Source: Cryobacterium sp. MLB-32 (lineage in GTDB: Bacteria; Actinomycetota; Actinomycetes; Actinomycetales; Microbacteriaceae). From it: a stretch of 32,486 bases of DNA. This document shows, piece by piece, positions 15,121 to 23,446 of this stretch (positions within the stretch are counted from its first letter, which is position 1; every line of letters starts with the position of its first letter). The notes beneath the pieces are model-generated. The model saw nothing but the letters and a program-made list of their open reading frames with translations, was not told where the DNA came from and made no database searches. Location of the stretch: the NCBI RefSeq assembly GCF_000738085.1, contig NZ_JPRS01000097.1:1-32486 (forward strand). The letters are read 5' to 3'. The position numbers and the translations under genes were made by a program.

Positions 15121-16625
15121 TGACGCAGGCCGGCACCCCGACGGTCGGTGTCTCGACGGTCGCCCCCGCGCCGACGCTGCCCTACCGGCACACCGACGAC
15201 CTGTTCATCGACGGCGAGTGGACGCGTGCCGCGGGCGCGGGTCGCACCGTGGTGACCAACCCGGCAACGGGCCAGGTGTGGGGTTCCGTGCCGCAGGCAT
15301 CCGCTGCCGACCTCGACCGGGCCGTCACCGCTGCCCATCGCGCGTTCACCGGCCTGGGCTGGCGTGACCTCACGCCCGGAGCGCGCGGCGCGCACCTGCT
15401 GCGCTTCGCCGATGAGATTGAGAAGCGCAGCCTCGCCATTTCGCACACCAATACCTGGGAGAACGGCTCGCCGGTGGCCGAGACGTCGCGGGCCGCCGGC
15501 AACGCGGCATCGATCTTTCGCTACTACGCCTCCCTCGCCGGGTACCTCGAGAAGCCCGACATACGCCGCTTCCCGGACGGCTCGGCCGAGACCATCGTGC
15601 GGCAGGACCCGGTGGGCGTGTGCGCCCTGATCGCGCCGTGGAACTACCCGATCAATCTCGTGGTGGCCAAGCTCGCGCCGGCCCTGATGGCCGGCTGCAC
15701 GGTGGTGATCAAGCCGGCCTCGCCCACACCACTGTCCATTCGGTTGATCGCGGATGCCGCGGCCGCTGCCGGCATTCCCGCCGGAGTGGTGAACGTGGTC
15801 ACCGGGCCTGGTGCTTTCGGGGACGCCCTGGTGAAGCATCCGCTCGTCGCCAAGGTGGCCTTCACCGGGTCCACCCCCGTCGGCCGGTCGATCGCGAGTG
15901 CGGCGGGCGCACTGCTGCGCCCTGTCACCCTCGAACTCGGCGGCAAGTCGAGCGCGCTCGTGCTGCCCGATGCCGACCTCGATGCCATGGCTCGGGTACT
16001 GATTCGAACCTGCATGCGCAACACCGGGCAGACCTGCTACATCTCGACGCGTATTCTCGCGCCCGCTGAGCGCTATGCGGAGATCGTGGAGATGGTGACG
16101 AGCACGATCGAGGCGGCTCCGCAGGGAGACCCGATGGACCCGGCCACGGTCTTCGGCCCCGCAGCCACCGAATCGCAGAAGCAGACCGTGCTCGGCTACA
16201 TCCGGTCGGGCCTCGCCGAGGGTGCCCGCGCCACGACCGGCGGGCTCGTAGCGCCGATTTCGGAGGAGGGCTCGTGGGTGACCCCCACGGTGTTCGCCGA
16301 CGTGACCCCCGGCATGCGCATCGCCCGGGAGGAGATCTTCGGTCCGGTGCTCGGGATCCTGCCCTACGCCTCGCTCGATGACGCCGTGCGCATCGCCAAC
16401 GACACCGCGTTCGGGCTCGGCGGCACCATCTTCTCCGCCGACGAGGACCGGGCGCTCGCGCTCGCCGGGCGTCTGGACAGCGGGTCCATCGGCCTCAACT
16501 TCTTCGCCACCAACCACGCGGCGCCTTTCGCGGGGCGCCATGACTCGGGACTCGGCATGGAGTTCGGACCGGAGGGCCTGCACGCATACCTCAAGCCGCA
16601 GTCGGTGCACCGGCGCATCCGCTAA
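15120..16625 (+). CDS. creC: Aldehyde dehydrogenase, CreC-like
   Basis: 501 residues of the NAD(P)-dependent ALDH superfamily. The oxyanion Asn is N175 in APWNYP, the general base E272 lies in LELGGKS, and the nucleophile C306 lies in NTGQTCYIS. EEIFGPVL near residue 405 and the GLGGTIFS/NFF region complete the family pattern. As last gene of the operon it would oxidise 4-hydroxybenzaldehyde to 4-hydroxybenzoate, which would then need ring-cleavage genes located elsewhere. The ATG overlaps the HD stop (TGATG). A 14-bp palindrome follows 3 nt after the stop. Confidence 0.9.
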   Translation: MTQAGTPTVGVSTVAPAPTLPYRHTDDLFIDGEWTRAAGAGRTVVTNPATGQVWGSVPQASAADLDRAVTAAHRAFTGLGWRDLTPGARGAHLLRFADEIEKRSLAISHTNTWENGSPVAETSRAAGNAASIFRYYASLAGYLEKPDIRRFPDGSAETIVRQDPVGVCALIAPWNYPINLVVAKLAPALMAGCTVVIKPASPTPLSIRLIADAAAAAGIPAGVVNVVTGPGAFGDALVKHPLVAKVAFTGSTPVGRSIASAAGALLRPVTLELGGKSSALVLPDADLDAMARVLIRTCMRNTGQTCYISTRILAPAERYAEIVEMVTSTIEAAPQGDPMDPATVFGPAATESQKQTVLGYIRSGLAEGARATTGGLVAPISEEGSWVTPTVFADVTPGMRIAREEIFGPVLGILPYASLDDAVRIANDTAFGLGGTIFSADEDRALALAGRLDSGSIGLNFFATNHAAPFAGRHDSGLGMEFGPEGLHAYLKPQSVHRRIR

Positions 16626-16628
16626 CGC

Positions 16629-16642
16629 TCGGGCATGCCCGA
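16629..16642. terminator. Perfect 14-bp palindrome between convergent genes
   Basis: TCGGGCATGCCCGA lies in the 22-nt gap between the aldehyde dehydrogenase stop (16625) and the convergent MATE stop (16648). Its position suits a bidirectional terminator, although there is no T-tract on either side. Confidence 0.45.
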
Positions 16643-16647
16643 CCGGG

Positions 16648-17988
16648 TCAGCGCGCGCCGACGACCATCCACGCGGCTCTGCGGGCTCGTAGCGACAGGG
16701 TCACCGCTCGGGCGCCGAGGTAGCCGAGGGCAAAGGCGGCCATCAGCCAGGCGAGGCCGGCCTCGCCGGCCGGGGCCAGCCACAGCACGGCGAGGGCGAG
16801 CGGAACGAAGGCCGCGAGGTTGACGAGGCCGGTCAGTGCGAGGTACCGGGCGTCGCCGGCACCGATCAGCACGCCGTCGAGCACGAACACCACACCCCCG
16901 AGAGGCACGGAGAGGCCGAGCACCACGAGCGTGGCCGGCAGCAGGTCGGTGACGGCCGCCGAGTTCGTGAACAGGTGCCCGATGAGGCCGCTCGTGCCGA
17001 CGACGAGCAGGCCGAGGGCGACACCGCCGAGCACGCCCCACTCCAGGCAGCGCCGCAGAACCGCCCGCACCCCGGGCACATCGCTCGCTCCAAGGCCACG
17101 TCCCACAAGCGCCTGGGCGGCGATGGCGAGGGCGTCGAGGGCGAACGCAAGGGTGGCGAACAGGGTCATCGCGATCTGGAAGGCCGCGAGTTCGGGGGAG
17201 CCGAGCCGCGCCGCCACGAACACCGCGAGCAGCATGGCGGCGCGCAGGCTCAGCGTGCGCAGAAACAGCCAGCCGCCGCTGCGCGCTCCCAGCATCATTC
17301 CGGCCCGGTGCGGGCGCAGCGGAGCGGCCTGCCGACGGGCGTGCCGAACGACGACCAGCAGGTAGACCGCCACCATGCCCCACTGGGCCACGACCGTGCC
17401 CACCGCGGACCCCGCGATGCCCCAGCCGACGAGGTAGATGAACACGTAGTTCAGCGCGATGTTCACGCCGAACCCGATGCCGGCCACGAACAGCGGCGTG
17501 CGCGTGTCCTGCAGGCCGCGCAGCAGCCCGGTCGCCGCGAACACGAGCAGCATGGCGGGAAGGCCGAACATCGAGATGCCGAGGTAGGTGGCGGCATCCG
17601 CTGTCACCTCGGCCTCGGCGCCGAACGCGGCCACGAGTACGGGCGTGGCGAACCACCCGGCCGCCGCGAGCACGACGCCGAGGCCGAGGGCCAGCCAGAG
17701 GCCGTCGATGCCCACGCTGACGGCCCGACGCGGGTCGCCGGCACCGAGCCAGCGGGCGACGGCGGGGGTGGTGCTGTAGGCGAGAAAAACCATCAGGCCG
17801 ATGATGGTCTGCAGCACGGCACTCGCCAGCCCGAGCCCCGCCAGAGGTGTGGTTCCGAGGTGCCCCACCATGGCCGAGTCCGCGAGCAGGAAAAGGGGCT
17901 CGGCGATGAGCGCCCCGAGGGCGGGTACGGCGAGGCGCAGAATGTCGCGGTCGATGGTGTGGCGCTGAAAGAGTGTGATGCTGTCGAC
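16648..17988 (-). CDS. MATE-family multidrug exporter (start codon uncertain)
   Basis: About 447 residues with twelve hydrophobic segments in two similar halves. It opens DRDILRLAVPALGALIAEPLFLLADSAMVGHLG, the hallmark start of the DinF-like MATE branch. These proteins expel cationic or aromatic compounds in exchange for Na+ or H+. The coding sequence is intact, but no in-frame ATG, GTG or TTG lies between the conserved start and the divergent DinB gene. The nearest in-frame codons are GTC (17986-17988), ATC and ATT. The given end is therefore an estimate and the gene may use a rare start codon. It is tail-to-tail with the cre-like operon and might export its phenolic substrates, but nothing ties them functionally. 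Confidence 0.85.
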   Translation of the reverse strand, partial: VDSITLFQRHTIDRDILRLAVPALGALIAEPLFLLADSAMVGHLGTTPLAGLGLASAVLQTIIGLMVFLAYSTTPAVARWLGAGDPRRAVSVGIDGLWLALGLGVVLAAAGWFATPVLVAAFGAEAEVTADAATYLGISMFGLPAMLLVFAATGLLRGLQDTRTPLFVAGIGFGVNIALNYVFIYLVGWGIAGSAVGTVVAQWGMVAVYLLVVVRHARRQAAPLRPHRAGMMLGARSGGWLFLRTLSLRAAMLLAVFVAARLGSPELAAFQIAMTLFATLAFALDALAIAAQALVGRGLGASDVPGVRAVLRRCLEWGVLGGVALGLLVVGTSGLIGHLFTNSAAVTDLLPATLVVLGLSVPLGGVVFVLDGVLIGAGDARYLALTGLVNLAAFVPLALAVLWLAPAGEAGLAWLMAAFALGYLGARAVTLSLRARRAAWMVVGAR

Positions 17989-18051
17989 TCTAGATCGTTC
18001 CCGGCACGCTCGGCGCTGGGTAGGCTGGCACGACCGACGAAGGGACCCACC

Positions 18052-18564
18052 ATGCTCGCGACCGACCTGCTCACTGACGCCTACACACGCGTGAGCCAGA
18101 CCGTGCACACCGTTCTGCGTAATGCGACGGAGTACACCCTCACCTACCGCGCGGACCCGGAGACCAACTCGATCGCCTGGCTGGTGTGGCACCTGACGCG
18201 GGTGCAGGACGACCACATCTCCGACCTTGCCGGCGTGGAACAACTGTGGACGGCAGACGGCTGGACGGAACGATTCGCCCTGCCGTTCGATAGCTCGGCC
18301 ACCGGTTACGCCCAGACCGCCGAAGACGTTGCCGCCGTGCGGGCCGATGCCAATTTACTGCGGGACTACTTCGAGGCCGTGCACGAGCGAACGATCGCCT
18401 ACATTGAGGGGCTGACCGAAGACGATTTCGCGCGCGTGGTCGACCGCTCCTGGACGCCACCGGTAACGGTGGCCGTGCGCCTCGTGAGCGTGCTGAATGA
18501 CGACACCCAGCACGCGGGTCATGCCGCGTTCGTGCGCGGGCTCGCGGTGCGCGCCGGCCGCTGA
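18052..18564 (+). CDS. DinB/DUF664-family putative metal-dependent protein
   Basis: 170 residues of the four-helix DinB/YfiT-like fold. The likely metal-binding histidines are in SIAWLVWHLTRVQDDHIS (about H47 and H55) and QHAGHAAFVRG near the C-terminus. Actinobacterial relatives include mycothiol- and bacillithiol-dependent transferases, but the specific reaction cannot be read from the sequence. TAGGCT at 18021-18026 fits a -10 and AAGGGA (18040-18045) a ribosome-binding site. It is transcribed away from the MATE gene through a shared short spacer. Confidence 0.82.
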   Translation: MLATDLLTDAYTRVSQTVHTVLRNATEYTLTYRADPETNSIAWLVWHLTRVQDDHISDLAGVEQLWTADGWTERFALPFDSSATGYAQTAEDVAAVRADANLLRDYFEAVHERTIAYIEGLTEDDFARVVDRSWTPPVTVAVRLVSVLNDDTQHAGHAAFVRGLAVRAGR

Positions 18565-18624
18565 CCTTCTGAATCAACCGAGATACCGCTCCGCGCTCGG
18601 TCACCCAGAATCATCGGGCTGGCG

Positions 18625-18630
18625 TAACCT
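18625..18630 (+). promoter_or_regulatory. Leaderless-type -10 of the ABC exporter operon
   Basis: TAACCT lies seven bases before ATG 18638 and no purine-rich ribosome-binding site is present, so transcription probably starts at or next to the A of the start codon. Confidence 0.45.
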
Positions 18631-18637
18631 CGGCACC

Positions 18638-19573
18638 ATGAATGCAGTCATCGCCACTCACGGCCTCCTGAAGAGCTTTGGGCACGTGAAAGCGCTCGAC
18701 GGGCTCGACCTCGAGGTGAACGCCGGCGAGGTGCACGGTTTCCTCGGCCCGAACGGTGCCGGCAAGTCCACGACGATCCGGGTGCTGCTCGGCCTCGTGC
18801 GGGCCACCGGCGGAACGGCCACCATCTTCGGCCGCAACCCCTGGACGGATGCCGCGGCGCTGCACCGCCGGATGGCCTACGTTCCCGGCGACGTAAGCGT
18901 GTGGCCGAGTCTCTCCGGGGGCGAGACCATCGACCTGCTCTGTCGGCTTCGCGGCACAGATCCACAGGCGAATCGGGCACGCCGACAGCATCTCCTGGAC
19001 GTCTTCCAGCTCGACCCCACGAAGAAAGGCCGCGCGTACTCCACCGGAAACCGGCAGAAGGTGGCGCTGGTCGCCGCGCTCGCCGTGCCGGCCGACCTTT
19101 TCATTTTCGACGAACCGACCACCGGGCTGGACCCGCTCATGGAGGCGGTGTTTCGTCAGGAGGTCACGACCGCCGCCGAGAACGGGGCGACCGTGTTGCT
19201 GTCGAGCCACACCCTCTCCGAGGTGGAGCACCTGTGCGATCGCGTCACCATCATCCGCTCCGGGAAGACCGTGGAGACCGGCTCGCTCTCCGACCTGCGG
19301 CATTTGACCCGCACCCAGATCGGCTTCGGGGCCGAGAGTGTCGGCGCCCTCACCATCGACGAGCTGGGGCAACGTCTGCCCGCAGCGCACGACCTGCTGC
19401 TCGACGGGGGCCGGGTGACATTCACGGTGGACAGCGATCGTCTGCCGGACGTGCTGCCGGTGCTGGCACAGCTCCGCGCCGCGGGGCTGACGGTTGCGCC
19501 GCCGTCCCTGGAGGAGTTGTTTCTTCGCCACTACCGCGCCGATATTCCTGAACGCCCGGTGTCCGGTTCGTGA
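18638..19573 (+). CDS. ABC exporter ATPase (antibiotic-resistance type)
   Basis: 311 residues. Walker A is GPNGAGKST (about 37-45), Walker B is LFIFDEPTTGLDP (about 150-162) and the H-loop is in LLSSHTLSEVEHLCDRV. The signature is YSTGNRQKVALVAAL rather than LSGGQ, a variant common in ATPases paired with large ABC-2 permeases of the polyketide-antibiotic export group. A C-terminal domain of about 90 residues follows the ATPase core. The GTG of the permease gene overlaps its stop codon, so the two form one transporter. The substrate is unknown. Confidence 0.9.
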   Translation: MNAVIATHGLLKSFGHVKALDGLDLEVNAGEVHGFLGPNGAGKSTTIRVLLGLVRATGGTATIFGRNPWTDAAALHRRMAYVPGDVSVWPSLSGGETIDLLCRLRGTDPQANRARRQHLLDVFQLDPTKKGRAYSTGNRQKVALVAALAVPADLFIFDEPTTGLDPLMEAVFRQEVTTAAENGATVLLSSHTLSEVEHLCDRVTIIRSGKTVETGSLSDLRHLTRTQIGFGAESVGALTIDELGQRLPAAHDLLLDGGRVTFTVDSDRLPDVLPVLAQLRAAGLTVAPPSLEELFLRHYRADIPERPVSGS

Positions 19574-21225
19574 ATACCCTCGGCCCACTGCTGTGGTTGC
19601 GGCTGCGGCGGGATCGCATTCAGATTCCGATCTGGGTGCTCTCGCTCGCGACCCTTGTGCTGCTGAGTGTTCCGGCGGTGACCGCGAGCTTTGGCACCCT
19701 CGCGGACCGGGAAGCTCTTGTGCGACTGGCCATCAGTGCCCCGAGCGTGCTGATGCTGCGCGGCGTGCCCCAGGGAGCGGATGTCGACGCCCTGCTGTTC
19801 TTTCAGCTGTTCACCTACCTGGCTGTGATGGTCGCCTTCATGAGCACATTCCTCGCCGTGCGCCATAGCAGGGCCGAAGAGGAGAGCGGCCGGGCGGACC
19901 TGGTGGGCGCCACCGTGGCCGGTCGGATCATGCCGCTCTGGGCCACGGCCCTGCACGGGATCGGCGCAAGCCTGCTGGTCGGCGCGGCGGTCGCGGCGGC
20001 CTTCGTGCTGAGCGGGTTCGACGTCGTGGGCGCGCTCGTCTGTGGTGCCGCATTGACGGCGACGGGGATCGCTTTTCTGGGCATCGGGCTACTCACCTCG
20101 CAGATCATGCGCACGAGCCGTGGCGCCAACGGGCTGGCCGCCGCCGTGATCGGAGGGTCCTTCGCGCTGCGGGCCGCCGGCGATGCGGCCGGACGCATCA
20201 ATGCCGATGGCCTGAGCATGACAAGCGCCTGGCCGAGCTGGCTGTCGCCCATCGGCTGGGCGCAGCAGACGAGCGCGTTCACCGCGAACGACCTCTCGCC
20301 CCTGTTGTTGCATCTGGGCCTCGCGGCGGTGTCGTTCGCTATCGTCGCGGTCGTGCAATCCCGCCGCGACCTCGGGGCGAGCCTGGTGGCGGACCACGCG
20401 GGTCGCGCGAGTGCACCGCGGCGCTTGCGCGGATCCCTGAGCCTCGTGTGGCGCCTGCAATGGCCCTCGATCATCGGCTGGTCGATAACCGGTCTCCTCT
20501 TCGGGCTGCTCGCCGGCACTCTCGGCGAAACGGTTCTCGATCTGGTGAAGTCCAACGCCGGCGTGCTCGCCGCCCTCAGCAGCATCGCGGCCAACCCCTC
20601 GGCGAACGGCGGAACGGGTGCCGGATTCGTGACAGACGGCGCCATCATCGATGTTTTCGTGGCCGCCATGTTCAGCATCGTGGGCGTGATCGCCGCGGCC
20701 GCGGCGATGCAGGCCATGATGCGCATGCGCCAGGAGGAGGTGCACTCATCGGCCGAACTCCTGCTGTCCACGCCGCTGGGTCGCATCCGTTGGTTGGTCG
20801 ACTACCTCACGGTCGGAGCCATTGCGGGGGCGCTCGTGCTGGTCGTCGCCGTGATCGGGGCCTCCATCGGCCTCACCCGCTCGGTTGATGTCGCTGATCG
20901 ACTGGCCAGTGTGGCCGGGTCCGGGCTCGCCCAGCTACCAGCCGCCCTGCTGCTGCTGGCCATCTCCGCCCTGCTGTTCGCCGTCGTACCGCGCTGGAGT
21001 GTGGGCCTGAGCTGGGGTGTGCTGCTCTTTTCCCTCTTCATCGGACAGTTCGGTGGGCTTCTGGGGCTGTCCGACACCGTGCGGGCCCTGTCGCCGTTCA
21101 CGCACACGCCGCTCGTCACGGAGGCGAGCGCGGACTGGAGCGCCGCCGGGTGGATGCTGGCCCTCTCCGTCGGCCTGGCCCTGCTCGCCGTTGTCGGCAT
21201 TCGCCGGCGCGACCTCGCCCAGTAG
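19570..21225 (+). CDS. ABC-2-type exporter permease (polyketide-antibiotic exporter-like), 551 aa
   Basis: A single 551-residue membrane protein with two halves of about six helices each. Each half starts with an amphipathic lead-in (LLWLRLRRDRIQIPIWVL and LVWRLQWPSIIGWSI). Both carry the cytosolic stretch after helix 2 that contacts the ATPase (RHSRAEEESGRADLVGATVAGR, shown here in part, and RQEEVHSSAELLLSTPLGR). The E-E-x-G/S-x-AEL pattern is typical of TnrB-like exporters reported in antibiotic producers. GTG 19570 overlaps the ATPase stop. It probably exports a hydrophobic compound. Confidence 0.87.
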   Translation: MNTLGPLLWLRLRRDRIQIPIWVLSLATLVLLSVPAVTASFGTLADREALVRLAISAPSVLMLRGVPQGADVDALLFFQLFTYLAVMVAFMSTFLAVRHSRAEEESGRADLVGATVAGRIMPLWATALHGIGASLLVGAAVAAAFVLSGFDVVGALVCGAALTATGIAFLGIGLLTSQIMRTSRGANGLAAAVIGGSFALRAAGDAAGRINADGLSMTSAWPSWLSPIGWAQQTSAFTANDLSPLLLHLGLAAVSFAIVAVVQSRRDLGASLVADHAGRASAPRRLRGSLSLVWRLQWPSIIGWSITGLLFGLLAGTLGETVLDLVKSNAGVLAALSSIAANPSANGGTGAGFVTDGAIIDVFVAAMFSIVGVIAAAAAMQAMMRMRQEEVHSSAELLLSTPLGRIRWLVDYLTVGAIAGALVLVVAVIGASIGLTRSVDVADRLASVAGSGLAQLPAALLLLAISALLFAVVPRWSVGLSWGVLLFSLFIGQFGGLLGLSDTVRALSPFTHTPLVTEASADWSAAGWMLALSVGLALLAVVGIRRRDLAQ

Positions 21226-21298
21226 GTCGAACGTGTCCTGGAGTTGGAACGTGTCGTGGATTTCGACGGTTTTGGGGGATCGAACGTGTCCTGTAGTC
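21226..21298 (+). repeat. Imperfect 18-bp repeats after the exporter operon
   Basis: TCGAACGTGTCCTG occurs at 21227-21240 and 21280-21293, with TGGAACGTGTCGTG at 21245-21258. A degenerate copy beginning TCGACGG sits where the next 18-bp step would fall (about 21263). The block starts immediately after the permease stop and ends about 50 nt before the -10 of the peptidase gene. No transposase is nearby. It may be a set of regulator sites or remnants of a mobile element end. Confidence 0.6.
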
Positions 21299-21344
21299 CG
21301 CTGGGACTCTGACCTGACTGCACCGCGGTCACGGCACACCGGAA

Positions 21345-21350
21345 TAGGCT
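21345..21350 (+). promoter_or_regulatory. Leaderless-type -10 of the M13 peptidase gene
   Basis: TAGGCT followed by six bases and ATG 21357. The spacing puts transcription initiation at the start codon; GGGG lies too close to the ATG to be a ribosome-binding site. Confidence 0.5.
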
Positions 21351-21356
21351 GGGGCC

Positions 21357-23320
21357 ATGACTGATCAGGTGAGCGCATCCGGAATCGACCTTACAGAGCT
21401 TGACCCGGAGACCCGGCCCCAAGACGACCTGTTTCGCCACGTCAATGGCATGTGGATCGCGCGCAGTGAAATCCCCGCGGACAAGGCGCGCTGGGGCTCC
21501 TTCTCGCTTCTCGCCGAAGAGTCCGAGAAGGCGGTGCGCGACATCATCATCGAGGCGCAGTCGGCCGCCCCCGGCACGCTCGAACGCAAGTTCGGCGACC
21601 TCTACACGAGCTTTCTCGACGAGGATCGCATCGAAGCGCTCGGAGCGACGCCGCTCGCCGCCAACCTCGCCACCGTCGATGCCGTGACCACCATCTCCGA
21701 GCTGCTCAGTAACCTTGGACGCCTCGAACGTGCGGGCGTGAGCGGCGCCTTCCACCTCTTCGTCGACAACGACCCGGGAAACCCCGAGCAGTACCGCGTG
21801 TTCATCGAACAGGGCGGCCTCGGGCTTCCCGACGAGTCGTACTACCGCGAAGACAAATTCGCCGACATTCGCGCGGCCTACGTGCCCTTCGTAGCGAAGA
21901 TGTTCCGTCTGGCCGGCCTCGACAACACCGAGGAGCGCGCCAGGGGCGTCTTCGATCTCGAAACCGAGCTGGCCTCGCACCACTGGAACAAGGTCGAGAC
22001 CCGCGACAGCGAGAAGACCTATAACCTGCGCACCTGGGGACAGGTGTCCGCCCTCGCGGCCGGTGCCGACATCGACCTCTGGCTCGAAGGTATCGACGCT
22101 CCGGCCGGCACCCTGGACGAGGTCATCGTGCGCGAGCCGAGTTACATCGTGGGCCTGGCCGCCACGATGACCGAGGACCGGATCGAGTCCTGGCGTGACT
22201 GGCTGCGCTGGCAGATCATTCGCTCCAGCGCCTCGTACCTGTCGGGCGACTTCGTGGAGACGAGCTTCGACTTCTACGGTCGCACACTGAGCGGCACGCC
22301 TCAGCTGCGCGAGCGCTGGAAGCGCGGCGTCTCCCTCGTGGAGGGAGCCCTGGGCGAGGCCGTCGGCCGTATCTACGTGGACCGGCACTTCCAGCCGAGC
22401 GCCAAGGAGAGCATGGATGTGCTCGTCGACTACCTCGTGCAGGCCTACCGTGAGAGCATCAGCACGCTGGGCTGGATGACCGAGGAGACCCGAGGCCGCG
22501 CCCTGGAGAAGCTCGAGAAGTTCACACCCAAGATCGGGTACCGGTGAAGTGGCGCGACTACTCAGCCCTCGAGATGAACGCGAGCGACCTGATCAGCAAT
22601 GTGCGGGCGACGAATGAATTCGAGTTCCAGCGTGAGCTGGGCAAGATCGGCAAGCCGCTCGACCGTGACGAGTGGTTCATGACCCCGCAGACGATCAACG
22701 CGTACTACAACCCCGGTTTCAACGAGATCGTGTTCCCCGCCGCCATCCTGCAGTTCCCGTTCTTCGTTGCCGAGCGTGACGCGGCGGCGAACTACGGGGC
22801 CATCGGGGCCGTGATCGGGCACGAAATCGGCCACGGCTTCGACGACCAGGGATCGAAGTACGACGGCGACGGTCGCCTCACCGACTGGTGGACCGAAGAA
22901 GATCGTGCGGCTTTCGAGCAGCGCACCAGCTCGCTGATCGCGCAGTACGACGCGCTTTTCCCGAAGCAGGTTCCCGACCACCACGTGAACGGCGCCCTGA
23001 CGATCGGCGAGAACATCGGCGACCTTGGCGGGCTGTCCATCGCTTGGAAGGCCTATGTTCTGTCGCTGGGCGGCGAGGAGTCGCCGGTCATCGACGGACT
23101 CACCGGTGCGCAGCGGTTCTTCTTCTCCTGGGCTCAGGCCTGGCAGATGAAGCTCCGCGATGCGGAAGCGATTCGCCTGTTGTCGATCGACCCGCACTCC
23201 CCGAATGAATTCCGATGCAACCAGATCGTTCGAAACATCGATGAGTTCTACACGGCATTCGGTGTGGCCGAGGGCGATGCCCTCTGGCTCTCCCCGGAAC
23301 AGCGCGTCACAATCTGGTAG
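21357..23320 (+). pseudogene. pepO: M13-family zinc metallopeptidase (PepO/neprilysin-like), one-base frameshift near 22540
   Basis: The reading frame from ATG 21357 ends early at TGA 22545-22547 after KFTPKIGYR. The next frame, from 22544, carries the rest. Adding one C to the CC in GGTACCGGTG gives IGYPVKWRDY, the continuous family sequence, and a 654-residue protein of normal length. Landmarks are the substrate-binding NAYYNP, the zinc motif HEIGH with H489 and H493 by corrected numbering, and the third-ligand region ENIGDLGG. There is no signal peptide, so it should act in the cytosol or at the membrane face on peptides, like PepO oligopeptidases. If the frameshift is real, the product lacks the catalytic domain. 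It is more likely an assembly error. Confidence 0.87.
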
Positions 23321-23334
23321 CGCGGTCGGTTTCG

Positions 23335-23361
23335 GGCGGGGCTCCGACCGGGTGCCCCGCC
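23335..23361 (+). terminator. Strong GC hairpin after the M13 peptidase gene
   Basis: GGCGGGGC (23335-23342) and GCCCCGCC (23354-23361) form a perfect eight-base stem with an 11-nt loop, 15 nt past the peptidase stop. No T-tract follows, which is common for high-GC actinobacterial terminators. Confidence 0.55.
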
Positions 23362-23393
23362 TCGGTGTCTGGTGGCCCAACATCCGCGTGAGC

Positions 23394-23399
23394 TAGGGT
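23394..23399 (+). promoter_or_regulatory. -10 element of the serine-hydrolase-like gene
   Basis: TAGGGT lies 47 nt before ATG 23447, leaving a leader of about 40 nt that contains GAGAG just before the start codon. Confidence 0.4.
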
Positions 23400-23446
23400 G
23401 ATCGCGGGGAAACGTCGAAAGCACGAGAGGCTTGTCGAGAGTGGTT

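Noticed and set aside
14646..16610. Minus-strand open frame of 654 codons opposite the HD and aldehyde dehydrogenase genes
   Set aside because: Antisense shadow. The plus-strand products have complete catalytic motifs and coupled start/stop overlaps.
21357..23320. Two separate peptidase genes
   Set aside because: The two frames join exactly inside a conserved M13 segment when one C is added, and neither half has a full catalytic set with its own start signal.
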